NCBI RefSeq assembly: GCF_016495865.1
Contig: NZ_CP054706.1
Location: 2,604,001 to 2,668,000, forward strand
DNA length: 64,000 bases
Direction: 5' to 3'
Origin: Salicibibacter cibi
GTDB lineage: Bacteria > Bacillota > Bacilli > Bacillales > Marinococcaceae
Shown: positions 26,075 through 34,014 of the stretch, in pieces
How positions within the stretch are numbered: the stretch's first letter is position 1
Layout: every line of letters starts with the position of its first letter
Made by a program: the position numbers and the translations under genes
Notes under the pieces: generated by a model
Told to the model about the DNA's origin: nothing
Databases searched by the model: none
The model's input: the letters and a program-made list of their open reading frames with translations, nothing else

Positions 26075-27478
26075 ATGAGTATGCGACGACCATTTACGTT
26101 TATATTCGTCCCATTTTTATTTTTATTCGCTTGCAGTAGTGATAATGAAGCTGCGGAAAACGCTTCAGAGGACCAGGATGAAGGTGAGGAAACATCTGAA
26201 AACGATATTCCCGCTGTGGAACTCGAACAAGAAGCGATTTTGCAAGCTGGACCGGGCGTTATAACGGGAGACTATCTATCACAGGAATACGAGATGGACG
26301 ATTATGACGAGGTGGAGGAGGGTATCCTGGAAGATTTTGAAACGTACGCGACGGAACAAGCAGAAGCGTCAAACCCGGAGAAATGGTTGGCTGTGATGGT
26401 GCATACCCTCGGCGCCGATCATCAAGAGGTATTTGAGCCGATCGATACGTTCGATGTAACTTATGATGAATTCACGTTGCCGGATGGTCGCTCACTACAA
26501 GAACTGGAAGATGAAGAAATTGAAGAGGAAATGGAAAAAGACGTCAATGTCGCAATTCTCGTCGATGCAAGCGGCAGTATGAATGAGGAAGTCGACGGAG
26601 GCGTGAAAATGGATTTGGCAAAAGACGCCACTCAATCATTTGTCGATGATCTGCCTGAGGAAACGAACGTAATGCTCCAGGCTTATGGGCATGAAGGTGA
26701 TAATACGAACGATGGAAAAGAAGAATCGTGTGCTGCGATTGAAAATGTTTATCCGTTATCCCCGCTGGATGAAGATGATTTCGATGAAGCATTGGAAAGC
26801 TTTGATGCTACCGGCTGGACACCCCTGGCCGATGCCATCACACAAGCAGGTGACGATTTACAAGAAGAGAGCGCTGAAAACGCCGATCATTTTATCTACG
26901 TCATCAGCGATGGCATTGAAACGTGTGACGGCGATCCGATTGCCGCGGCAGAAGACTTGGCGGATACAGGCATTGACTTTAATGTTCATATTCTCGGATT
27001 CGACATCCCCGACGATGAACATGAACAACTGGAAGACATTGCTGACGTCACCGACGGGGAATATTCCTCCGTCTATACAGAGCAAGAACTGGATGAAGCC
27101 GTGAATGAAACCTGGGCTGACGCGATCGGCACATCCCAATGGTTATGGTGGGCCGCAGGAAACATCACAGACTCGAACTTTGAATCTGTTGATTTCCATG
27201 CGGAGTTGAGGGATTTAGGGAGCGATGCCACCCAATTGCGAAGACAGGAAAACAGCCGCTTGCAGGCAGCAGCTCGCCAGCTCGAGGAAGAAAATTTGAT
27301 TAATGATGAAGAAAGGGACGAACTCGACGCGCTCATTGATGAACGCGATGACTACATCAGCGAATTCGTGGATGACTCCTATGACGACATCCATCAAGAA
27401 ATCATTGACGAGCGGGAGCGTGTTCAGGATATTATCAGGGACATACGCGACGAATATTCCGATTGGGATGGCTTTTGA
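26075..27478 (+). CDS. VWA-domain lipoprotein, very acidic
   Basis: A 467-aa exported protein. The signal peptide ends in a lipobox (FLFLFACSS), so Cys about residue 20 would be lipidated and the protein held on the outer face of the membrane. After an acidic linker, a von Willebrand A domain starts at about residue 155 with the metal-binding MIDAS motif VDASGS and a Thr in GWTPLADA. A long charged coiled-coil C-terminal region follows. It resembles the YwmC/YwmD-type VWA proteins of Bacillus. ATG 26075 is chosen because it begins the signal peptide; ATG 26081 is also possible. The extreme Asp/Glu content suits a saline or alkaline exterior. Ligand unknown. Confidence 0.8.
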   Translation: MSMRRPFTFIFVPFLFLFACSSDNEAAENASEDQDEGEETSENDIPAVELEQEAILQAGPGVITGDYLSQEYEMDDYDEVEEGILEDFETYATEQAEASNPEKWLAVMVHTLGADHQEVFEPIDTFDVTYDEFTLPDGRSLQELEDEEIEEEMEKDVNVAILVDASGSMNEEVDGGVKMDLAKDATQSFVDDLPEETNVMLQAYGHEGDNTNDGKEESCAAIENVYPLSPLDEDDFDEALESFDATGWTPLADAITQAGDDLQEESAENADHFIYVISDGIETCDGDPIAAAEDLADTGIDFNVHILGFDIPDDEHEQLEDIADVTDGEYSSVYTEQELDEAVNETWADAIGTSQWLWWAAGNITDSNFESVDFHAELRDLGSDATQLRRQENSRLQAAARQLEEENLINDEERDELDALIDERDDYISEFVDDSYDDIHQEIIDERERVQDIIRDIRDEYSDWDGF

Positions 27479-27840
27479 CGTCACAAGCCTGGCAAAGGCT
27501 TGGCGTGGTGATGCAATTGAAAAATTCGGCCATGGCGACCGAAAACCCGCAATCGATCGACTTTCGGACTTCATGATGCCGCTACCACCACCCACCCTCT
27601 TTTCCTTGCGACCGCCTTGCATCATGATACCTTTTTATTCTGGCGAAGGTTTGCAAACACGCAGGCGCGTCCATTAAGGTCGTATGACAAAAGACGCCCC
27701 GGGTCAATAAACATTCTTGTCATGCCCCCTGTTTCCCCGCCGAAAACTTATCACGATTTATCAAGATTTAAACCAGCAGTTGGGGAACTATTGTATACTA
27801 TAGGTGTAGCAGAAAAAACTTTAAAACGGAGGCGATTGGT
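27479..27840. other. Intergenic region with one family-D-like repeat unit
   Basis: No supportable gene. GCCATGGCGACCGAAAA at about 27530 resembles the unit of the 52-bp family D arrays at 57787 and 49209. Close to the SDR start, TATACT (27794-27799) is a possible -10 box, and ACGGAGGCGATTG is the ribosome binding site for GTG 27841. Confidence 0.4.
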
Positions 27841-28602
27841 GTGAAACTGGACGGAAAAGTTACTGTTGTTACCGGGGCAGCATCTGGAATGGGAAAAGCG
27901 ATTGCAGGCTTGTATGCGAATGAAGGCGCAAAAGTTGTTGTTGCCGACCTTAATCAGGAAGGTGCCGAAGAAGTTGCAGAAGGGATCGTTTCATCCGGTG
28001 GACAAGCAAAAGCGGTCAAAGCAAACGTTGCAGAATCAGCGGATATCGACAATATGATCGATACGGCAGTAAGTGAGTTCGGTACACTGGATATTTTGGT
28101 GAACAACGCGGGAATGATGGATGGATTTGAGCCGGTTGGCGAGATTGATGATGAAAAATGGGACCTGATTTTTGATGTCAATACAAAAGCGGTGATGCGT
28201 GCGATACGCAAGGCAATGCCTATTTTTCTGGAACAGGAAAGTGGCGTTGTGATCAATACAGCTTCAACCGGCGGAATAAGCGGTGCGCATTCAGGGGCCA
28301 TTTATACAGCCTCGAAACATGCTGTTGTAGGCCTAACCAAAAATACGGGGTATATGTATGCCGACAAAGGGATTCGCTGCAATGCAATTGCGCCGGGGGG
28401 TGTCGAAACAAACATTGGCGCATCCATGACAGAGATAAGTCAATTCGGAATGGAACGTACGAAACTTCCCCAATCGGTCATGCCGCGGACGGGCTCATCG
28501 GAAGAAATTGCAAATATAGCCTTGTTTTTGGCCTCGGATGATTCCAACTTTCTAAACGGGACGATTATACCAGCTGACGGGGGCTGGACCGCAGCATTTT
28601 AA
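27841..28602 (+). CDS. Short-chain dehydrogenase/reductase (glucose 1-dehydrogenase-like)
   Basis: A 253-aa classical SDR. It has the NAD(P) motif TGAASGMG (12-19), NNAGMM near 90, the catalytic Ser in NTAST and YTASKHA with Tyr and Lys at about 155-159. Asp in VVVADLNQ at the end of the second strand favours NAD(H). The substrate is not predictable; glucose, cyclohexanol and similar alcohols are known for this subgroup. Start GTG with GGAGG upstream, strong terminator downstream. Two decayed paralogous fragments lie at 15210 and 17427, so this gene or its relatives were duplicated in the defence island. Confidence 0.9.
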   Translation: MKLDGKVTVVTGAASGMGKAIAGLYANEGAKVVVADLNQEGAEEVAEGIVSSGGQAKAVKANVAESADIDNMIDTAVSEFGTLDILVNNAGMMDGFEPVGEIDDEKWDLIFDVNTKAVMRAIRKAMPIFLEQESGVVINTASTGGISGAHSGAIYTASKHAVVGLTKNTGYMYADKGIRCNAIAPGGVETNIGASMTEISQFGMERTKLPQSVMPRTGSSEEIANIALFLASDDSNFLNGTIIPADGGWTAAF

Positions 28603-28635
28603 TGACTGGATGAAGCCTTGGGAAAAGGCACGACA

Positions 28636-28677
28636 TAAGCTATCCTTGCAGCATCTATTGCAGGATAGCTTTATTTA
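28636..28677 (+). terminator. Terminator of the SDR gene
   Basis: AAGCTATCCTTGCA pairs with TGCAGGATAGCTT, followed by TATTTAT. Near-copies follow the two SDR fragments at 15321 and 17737. Confidence 0.8.
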
Positions 28678-28679
28678 TA

Positions 28680-29286
28680 ATCCGAGCTCATTTTTTACAT
28701 CAACGAATTCATGCCAATCTTTTATCGTGTTTACGGTTCTTAATGATCATTGACATAAGGTTCAAGAAACCTTGATTGCTATGTCAAAAATGCGTACGTA
28801 TGATGAAACGATTTTTGCACCCGCCCACGGCACCGGCATGCGTTATCGTGCCATGGCACCGTTCATTTTATCAATCAAGATGCCTGGCGGGGCTATCGGT
28901 CATGCGTTCATCATCGCTGCATCCATCGTCGTTTAAATCATTTAAAAGTCATAGATGCCATCATCGATCGATACCCCGTCGGTGCCATAGATGGGTGCGG
29001 GTGGGGGTTATCTGTTGCCGCTAAAAGGCTGTGCTATCTGTTGCCAAAAAAAAAGAACCGACACGCCTTTGCATTAGCGTATCGGTTTAACGACGATTTA
29101 CCAATTGCCGGGTGTAAAGTTGCCAAAGTGATCGTCTAAGCAAGAGCTGCAATTAACATGTCTTGGTTATGTGTTTGGCGGCAGCGGGGGTTTCTGTTGC
29201 CGAGTGATAGACGTATCTGACGCTAAAAAAAATAACCGACCCGCCTTAAATAGACGAACCGGTTTTAGGTGTGATTCACTTTAATG
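28680..29286. other. Gene-free region with tandem minus-strand terminators
   Basis: No ORF with a plausible start. GC-rich stretches (28800-29040) have short inverted repeats such as GGTGCCATAGATGGGTGC. Two minus-strand terminators occur: 29046-29090 (AACCGATACGC...GCGTGTCGGTT, nine T's) and 29225-29264 (AACCGG...CGGTT, eight T's), both downstream of the gene at 29287. GTTATCTGTTGCC recurs at about 29008, 29032 and, shorter, 29191. Confidence 0.5.
29225..29264 (-). terminator. Terminator of the Rpn nuclease unit
   Basis: Minus-strand AAACCGG...CGGTT stem followed by eight T's, immediately after the stop of the 29287-29460 gene. Confidence 0.65.
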
Positions 29287-29460
29287 TCATTCGGATTTAT
29301 AATACTTACGGTATTTCCGGAAGTGACGAACGGTTTCCCTAGCTTCTTCAAGATCTTCTTCGCTACCGTCTGAATAGGCGTAAACACCATCATGATATTT
29401 ATCAATATAATCTTCCCATTCACCAGGGGTCCATTCACGCTTATCCTTAGATTTACTCAT
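29287..29460 (-). CDS. Small acidic protein coupled to the Rpn nuclease
   Basis: A 57-aa protein, MSKSKDKREWTPGEWEDY onward, with an Asp/Glu-rich middle and a basic tail. Its ATG overlaps the stop codon of the upstream nuclease gene (ATGAGTAA), so translation is probably coupled. No family recognised. A longer start at 29478 exists but lacks a better site. Position suggests a partner or modulator of the nuclease (inference). Confidence 0.6.
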   Translation of the reverse strand: MSKSKDKREWTPGEWEDYIDKYHDGVYAYSDGSEEDLEEARETVRHFRKYRKYYKSE

Positions 29461-30373
29461 GGTTAAGGGTTTGATCAATCAGTTGTAGCGCTTGTTTTTC
29501 GGATTCAGCTTTGTACAGTGTTGTAATCAATGCATTTAGTGCGCCCATGTCATCAATGCTTTTAACCTTATGCTGAATGTCGTTCGATCTTAGATCAAAT
29601 TGGGATTCCAGGTAAGAAAGAATAGCCTCTTGGATGGCTTCTTTTCCCTCTTGTCTCCCCTCTTGTTTTCCTTCTTCAATGCCATCCTCATAAACCTTTT
29701 GAGCGATACGGGTCATTTTAAACACCTCCATCATTTTGTCTACATAGGAGTCATCGAGAAATTTATCCGCAATGCCTACCGTTGTACCTATTAACCGGAA
29801 GCGTTGCTTTTCATTTTTCACTTGATTGGCGAGTTCCACAACGTCTGTGGCTAAGTCTGTGCGTTTTTTCTTAGACTGCATTAATGGCAGAAAAACCAAT
29901 TGCAATTGTTCATCATCATCCAGTGTTTCCTGATGGTGAACCGTATATGACAGCCTACGAAAGATATCATCCCCGTTATAATCCTTCATGTAAATAGCGT
30001 TGGCACGGTATTGGATGGATCCGTGGTCAAGATGTTCATCGGCTTTCGTTATATCAGCGCCATAAATGACATACGTATAGATGTTTCGCCCTGTTTTGTC
30101 ATATAGGGCTGCATCGTACAATTTGAACCGTTTGAGATCACTTATGCTGAAGGTTGTTTGAAATTCAAGGTGCAAGTAAGTGTCATCTTGTAACAAAAAC
30201 ACAAAATCCATGCGGCGTTCATTGACGTCAATCACCGGTAAATCTGTTGGTTCCACACGACGAATGGGGGCAGTATAGATCCCATAAAAGTTTAATGCTT
30301 TTTGGCCAAATTGTTCCGTCATAGCTTTAAAAATAATATCGTAATTTTGCTGAGATATCTTTTTCTTTGGCAT
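29453..30373 (-). CDS. Rpn-family recombination-promoting nuclease (PD-(D/E)XK)
   Basis: A 306-aa protein of the transposase_31/PD-(D/E)XK nuclease transposase family (RpnA-like). The catalytic core is visible as MDFVFLLQDDTYLHLEFQTT (Asp then E-x-Q), preceded by LPVIDVNERR. Near the C-terminus is a Gly-Glu-Lys/Gln repeat (EEGKQEGRQEGKEAIQEAIL) typical of the family. I start at ATG 30373, preceded by GAGGTGAGGGC, rather than 30430. Rpn proteins cut DNA and promote RecA-independent recombination; many carry internal alternative starts. It heads a two-gene unit with the small protein downstream. Confidence 0.85.
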   Translation of the reverse strand: MPKKKISQQNYDIIFKAMTEQFGQKALNFYGIYTAPIRRVEPTDLPVIDVNERRMDFVFLLQDDTYLHLEFQTTFSISDLKRFKLYDAALYDKTGRNIYTYVIYGADITKADEHLDHGSIQYRANAIYMKDYNGDDIFRRLSYTVHHQETLDDDEQLQLVFLPLMQSKKKRTDLATDVVELANQVKNEKQRFRLIGTTVGIADKFLDDSYVDKMMEVFKMTRIAQKVYEDGIEEGKQEGRQEGKEAIQEAILSYLESQFDLRSNDIQHKVKSIDDMGALNALITTLYKAESEKQALQLIDQTLNHE

Positions 30374-30530
30374 GCCCTCACCTCGCCTTGATGTCATTAT
30401 ATCATGGAAGTTGATTGTTGTGTGAAGCATCGCGTTCCCTCATTTGTTATCGTACGTTTACTTTCATCGGTCGCGAGTAGTGACGCTAGAGACGCGACCC
30501 CTGGGTTTGATTTTGGAATTCTCTGTATTC

Positions 30531-30566
30531 AAAAAAAGAACCGATAGCGCTCGGCTATCGGGTTTT
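30531..30566. terminator. Bidirectional terminator
   Basis: CCGATAGC (30541-30548) and GCTATCGG (30554-30561) form the stem, with an A run on the left (seven T's on the minus strand) and TTTT on the right. It can stop the 30573-30899 gene on the minus strand. Confidence 0.75.
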
Positions 30567-30572
30567 GTCCGT

Positions 30573-30899
30573 CTAATCTCGATAACGCGCTATTGCTGCC
30601 GGGTAATCAATAAAAAAACGTCCGTCTATTCGATGGATGGCATTCTCAATCGATATGCGAGGGTTGTTGCTGATAATAAGAGCATTTATGACACCAAGGG
30701 AATGCTCAATCCCTTTCGCGCCAGATCGTTCGATGTCTTGTTTAGAAATACTGAACGTGACTGTGTTACGATCCTCGGATACATTTAAAATTTTCACATC
30801 ATACGAGCGCTTGTAAATTTTAAAAGGGCTGATTTCCCCTGAGCTGTATATAATGTTGATAACGTCGACTTGTTTACGCTCAAAATAAGATGGTGCCAT
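30573..30899 (-). CDS. Hypothetical protein of 108 aa
   Basis: Begins MAPSYFERKQVDVINIIYSS and contains a strand-rich middle (KRSYDVKILNVSEDRNTVTF) and a C-terminal IDYPAAIARYRD. No signal peptide, membrane segment or catalytic motif is evident and no family comes to mind. A terminator follows immediately. Confidence rests on base composition and the terminator; it may be specific to this lineage. Confidence 0.55.
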   Translation of the reverse strand: MAPSYFERKQVDVINIIYSSGEISPFKIYKRSYDVKILNVSEDRNTVTFSISKQDIERSGAKGIEHSLGVINALIISNNPRISIENAIHRIDGRFFIDYPAAIARYRD

Positions 30900-31013
30900 G
30901 ATTAAAAACCCCTTTTTAAGTATTTTTTGGCTTCGCGCGTTTCATTGGCCGCGGCACGCGGCCCCGGTTGTTGCGAAAATGATGAACCCAGAAGGGGTTT
31001 TACGGTTATGGAG

Positions 31014-31054
31014 AAAATATGCTAACTGATATGGGTTTTGGAGAGAAAATTACA
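31014..31054 (+). repeat. 41-bp direct repeat, left copy
   Basis: Matches 33021-33061 at 40 of 41 positions (AAAATATGCT, ACTGATATGGG, TTTTGGAGAGAAAATTACA). The pair brackets about 2 kb containing the small genes from 31128 to 32851. Confidence 0.85.
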
Positions 31055-31127
31055 TGAAATTTGATAGTAGAGAAACAGCTAAGATGTTACAATATACGAA
31101 AAACTAAGAAATACAGGAGGGTCATTA

Positions 31128-31517
31128 GTGAAAATTGTTATAAGCGCTGTATTGTTATTGGGATTAGGTTCAGCAGCTTTGGCTTTTACTCTCCAATCCA
31201 ACACGCAATCTGATGCTAACGCCTACGTTGAACATCAAGAACAGTTGATGGAAAACAGCGATATAGTTGAATTTGAAAAAGTTGAGGAAGGCATATATGA
31301 AGCCGAAGGCGGGGCCTTTGAGATCATTGTTGATGATAATCATAGTGTGCAAAACGAGGCTGATCTTCTCACGCAAGAAGCATTCGATGAAGAACTTCAA
31401 AATTATATAGACGAACAAGAAAGGTTGGCAAATCCCGATAATTGGATGACGAATGAAGGTACTGAAATCGAATACCGCCCCTGGGGATATGAGCATGAGG
31501 TTCCGATAAATGAATAG
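31128..31517 (+). CDS. Secreted or membrane-anchored acidic hypothetical protein
   Basis: 129 aa with an N-terminal hydrophobic signal/anchor (VISAVLLLGLGSAALAFTL), then an acidic soluble region. GTG start with AGGAGGG seven bases upstream. No recognised domain. The segment EERLANPDNWM-like (DEQERLANPDNWM) and the acidic style recall the VWA lipoprotein's pre-domain (QAEASNPEKWLAVM), a possible distant relation. Function unknown. Confidence 0.65.
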   Translation: MKIVISAVLLLGLGSAALAFTLQSNTQSDANAYVEHQEQLMENSDIVEFEKVEEGIYEAEGGAFEIIVDDNHSVQNEADLLTQEAFDEELQNYIDEQERLANPDNWMTNEGTEIEYRPWGYEHEVPINE

Positions 31518-31674
31518 AAAGATCAAAGAGAGACGGACAAAATTTATCAAATATGGGTGCCTTAATGGCGCCCCTTTTGCTTCATTAACGAAGCGCTATT
31601 GTTGAGGTGTTAATATCGAAGCTCAAAAAGATAAAACGTATTATAAAAGGACTTTACAATGGCTTAGAGGTGCA

Positions 31675-31899
31675 ATGCTTGCATACGCAGCTATTCTTAT
31701 GATCTTACTCTCGACCCCATATTCCATGCCGATTTGGTTGATGTGGACGATCTTATTTGGCCTTTTCATTTTGATAGGGGTATTTGAATTATTAGCCCAG
31801 GTTAAATCGAGAAGGCTCTCAAAAGGAAGGATAGTTAACTCTGTTGTAATAATAATTTTATCCTTAGGCGTTTTAATTTATCTTATGCTTATGGGATAA
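31675..31899 (+). CDS. Small two-helix membrane protein
   Basis: At least 74 aa with hydrophobic segments MPIWLMWTILFGLFILIGVF and VVIIILSLGVLIYLMLMG plus an N-terminal one. The frame stays open upstream (AQKDKTYYKRTLQWLRGA), so the true start is probably near 31616, after GAGGTG, using a non-ATG codon. No family recognised. It may be a small envelope protein in the same plus-strand group as its neighbours. Confidence 0.5.
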   Translation: MLAYAAILMILLSTPYSMPIWLMWTILFGLFILIGVFELLAQVKSRRLSKGRIVNSVVIIILSLGVLIYLMLMG

Positions 31900-32111
31900 A
31901 GGTCTTTTCGTGCTATTCATGAACTATGCCGTTAACGATGCGCAATTGTTGAGAAAGCTACTAATCATGGCGTGTGGGTAGGTGTACTTGATGAAGACAA
32001 AATATCATTTGCCATTTTTAATTGAGAAGTTGAAAAAGGACATTAACTATGAATAATTGAGGTATGGCTAAAAGGGTTATTTAGCGTCTAATTTAGAAGG
32101 GCGGTGGTAGT

Positions 32112-32207
32112 GTGGAGAATCAACAGCAAGAACCTACTGAAAGTACTTTGAGATTTGCAACCTTTGCTATCCTTATAGTTCCAGTTATCATGATACAATT
32201 TAACTGA
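32112..32207 (+). CDS. Possible 31-aa membrane peptide
   Basis: GTG start, MENQQQEPTESTLRF then a hydrophobic end ATFAILIVPVIMIQFN. The upstream site (AAGGGCGGTGG) is imperfect. It lies 21 bases before the next gene's frame. It resembles many unannotated single-helix peptides, but evidence is limited to the reading frame and composition. Confidence 0.35.
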   Translation: MENQQQEPTESTLRFATFAILIVPVIMIQFN

Positions 32208-32228
32208 ATAATCTCGGAGGTGACTCAA

Positions 32229-32486
32229 ATGAAGTGGGAAGATGTACGCCAAGCTTTCCCAGAACAATGGGTTTTGATAGAAGCTGTGCGAGCACATACA
32301 GATGAGAAAAGTGAGCGTATTTTAGATGAGATCGTTCCTTTAAAAAAGTTTACTAATTCTCCAGAAGCTATGAAAGCATATCAAGAAATTCATCGAGAAG
32401 ATCCTAAACGAGAGTTATATGTTCTTCATACTCGCCGTAAGGAGCCTAATATCATTGAGAAAAAATGGGTGGGTGCTAGGCAATAG
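32229..32486 (+). CDS. Small hypothetical protein paired with the aspartyl protease
   Basis: 85 aa beginning MKWEDVRQAFPEQWVLIEAV, with SPEAMKAYQEIHREDPKREL and a basic end. GGAGGTGA lies five bases before ATG 32229. Its TAG stop overlaps the GTG of the next gene, so the two are translated together. This small-protein/retropepsin arrangement recurs in Firmicutes as far as I recall; the job of the pair is not known. Confidence 0.72.
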   Translation: MKWEDVRQAFPEQWVLIEAVRAHTDEKSERILDEIVPLKKFTNSPEAMKAYQEIHREDPKRELYVLHTRRKEPNIIEKKWVGARQ

Positions 32487-32851
32487 TGAAAAATATAATG
32501 ATTGAAGATGGTTTACTGCTTACGGATATGGAATTAACGTTTAATGGACAGTCGCTTTCTTTACAACGTGTATTAGTTGATACCGGCTCAGGAAGTACAG
32601 TTGTATCAACAGACTTAGCTGAGCAAATAGGAGTTGTAGCGGAAGAAAATGATATGATATATCGTATTTGTGGTGTTGGAGGCTCAGAATTTGTGTATTC
32701 AAAAACGGTTGATAAGGTAAGGGTTGGAAATATGAAGACTGAAGATTTTGAATTGGGAATTGGCGCAATGAATTATGGTTTTAATTTAGACGGTATCATT
32801 GGATTGGACTTGTTACAACGGTTGAAAGCAATTATAAATATAGACGAATAG
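32486..32851 (+). CDS. Retropepsin-like aspartyl protease family protein
   Basis: 121 aa, one retropepsin-like beta domain. The catalytic motif LVDTGSGSTVVSTD is at about residues 30-43 and the hydrophobic IIGLDLLQRLKAII (equivalent of the second family motif) near the C-terminus. As a single domain it should work as a homodimer. GTG start overlapping the upstream stop; ATG 32498 is a possible alternative. No membrane segment is visible, so probably cytoplasmic. Substrate unknown. Confidence 0.8.
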   Translation: MKNIMIEDGLLLTDMELTFNGQSLSLQRVLVDTGSGSTVVSTDLAEQIGVVAEENDMIYRICGVGGSEFVYSKTVDKVRVGNMKTEDFELGIGAMNYGFNLDGIIGLDLLQRLKAIINIDE

Positions 32852-33020
32852 CTAACGGCAAGTATATTAGTGGAATTATTACTTGTCTTTTTTTTAATTC
32901 AGGTTTCTCAACTGAAGGAGCTTATCTTTAATAACGATCTACCGCAAACGAGGCGCATTAGAATAAGTATTGTGCTCGTTATTGGCTTATCGAGCCTTTA
33001 TGTTACATAAACTTATGAGG

Positions 33021-33061
33021 AAAATATGCTTACTGATATGGGTTTTGGAGAGAAAATTACA
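33021..33061 (+). repeat. 41-bp direct repeat, right copy
   Basis: Partner of 31014-31054, one mismatch. It abuts the left end of the family C repeat element. Confidence 0.85.
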
Positions 33062-33526
33062 GGCGCATTGATTATCCGTATTTTTCCAACAAAAGGGTTT
33101 AGACGAAAAGGGTATTAAACATACCGTATTATGTTACATACATTTGCGGACTAATTTGGCATTCGCCAGCCATTACGACTCCCCAAAACCCGGACCTGAG
33201 GACTCCTTTGGCTCCTGAGCGGCGATTTGAGTCCGCAGATCATGTTCCTGAGGACTCCTTTGGCTTCTGAGCGGCGATTTGAGTCCGCAGATCATGTTCC
33301 TGAGGACTCCTTTGGCTCCTGAGCGGCGATTTGAGTCCGCAGATCATGTTCCTGAGGACTCCTTTGGCTCCTGAGCGGCGATTTGAGTCCGCAGATCATG
33401 TTCCTGAGGACTCCTTTGGCTTCTGAGCGGCGATTTGAGTCCGCAGATCATGTTCCTGAGGACTCCTTTGACTCCTGAGCGGCGATTTGAGTCCACAGAT
33501 CATGTTCCTGAGGACTCCTTTGGCTA
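33061..33526 (+). repeat. 52-bp tandem hairpin array with leader, family C copy 3
   Basis: The leader (33061-33199) matches 20941-21081. Then GGACTCC unit starts fall at 33200 and every 52 bases to 33512, six full units plus a partial. In each unit GAGTCCGCAG and CTGAGGACTC pair across a 9-base loop, giving one hairpin per unit. It runs directly into a truncated MITE B. Confidence 0.92.
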
Positions 33527-33716
33527 ACCCTTGCACTTCTGGCAACGTACGGAGGGATGAAGCTGCAATGGCGAGACTCCAGCGGAAAAACGGACGCGTC
33601 AAGCCCCCGCAGCGCCGGTTTTACGCGAGGAGGCTTGACCGTTCGTCCGCGGAAAGCGAAGCCATGGAAGCGGCATCCCGGCTTTAGCTGATAGCCGCAA
33701 GCTGTTCAGCAATCCC
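33526..33716. mobile_element. MITE family B, truncated copy
   Basis: Matches in opposite orientation the 5596-5785 part of the complete MITE, including the GTTCAGCAATCCC end. The other end has been replaced by the 52-bp array. The inner end abuts a broken phosphatase gene. Confidence 0.85.
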
Positions 33717-33888
33717 TAAATACGTGACTTGATCGAGATATAAGTTTTTTAAGTTCAATGCGCGATTGACGCATGTTAAACTTTGCGGACCTCTGTCGAT
33801 TAAGTCGCCTAAGATGACCAGATTGTCACCACCGTCTACGTTTATACCGCTTTTGTGTAATACCGACATCCAAGTGTTATAGTGGCCG
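33717..33888 (-). pseudogene. Metallophosphatase fragment (PP1/ApaH-like)
   Basis: The minus strand encodes IHGHYNTWMSVLHKSGINVD (xHG motif), DNLVILGDLIDRGPQS (GDxxDRG motif) and a short following helix before it is cut by the MITE B end. The start of the gene and the GNHE half are missing. The motif set is that of serine/threonine phosphatase/Ap4A hydrolase-like calcineurin enzymes. Confidence 0.75.
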
Positions 33889-33971
33889 TGGATTTTTTAA
33901 CACATGAGTTACAATAAGACTTCTGATTGAACTTGCCGGTAGCGATCAACAAATTCCCGGAAAGTCTTTCT

Positions 33972-34005
33972 AAAAAACCCCCCTGCTAATGAATAGCAAG
34001 GGGGA
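33972..34005 (-). terminator. Terminator of the 3D-domain protein gene
   Basis: Minus-strand CCCCCTTGC...GCAGGGGGG stem followed by six T's, ten bases after the stop codon. Confidence 0.85.
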
Positions 34006-34014
34006 ATTAAGTTA

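Noticed and set aside
33200..33526. Tandem array as a CRISPR
   Set aside because: The whole 52-bp unit repeats with no unique spacers, there are no cas genes, and the units form hairpins by themselves.
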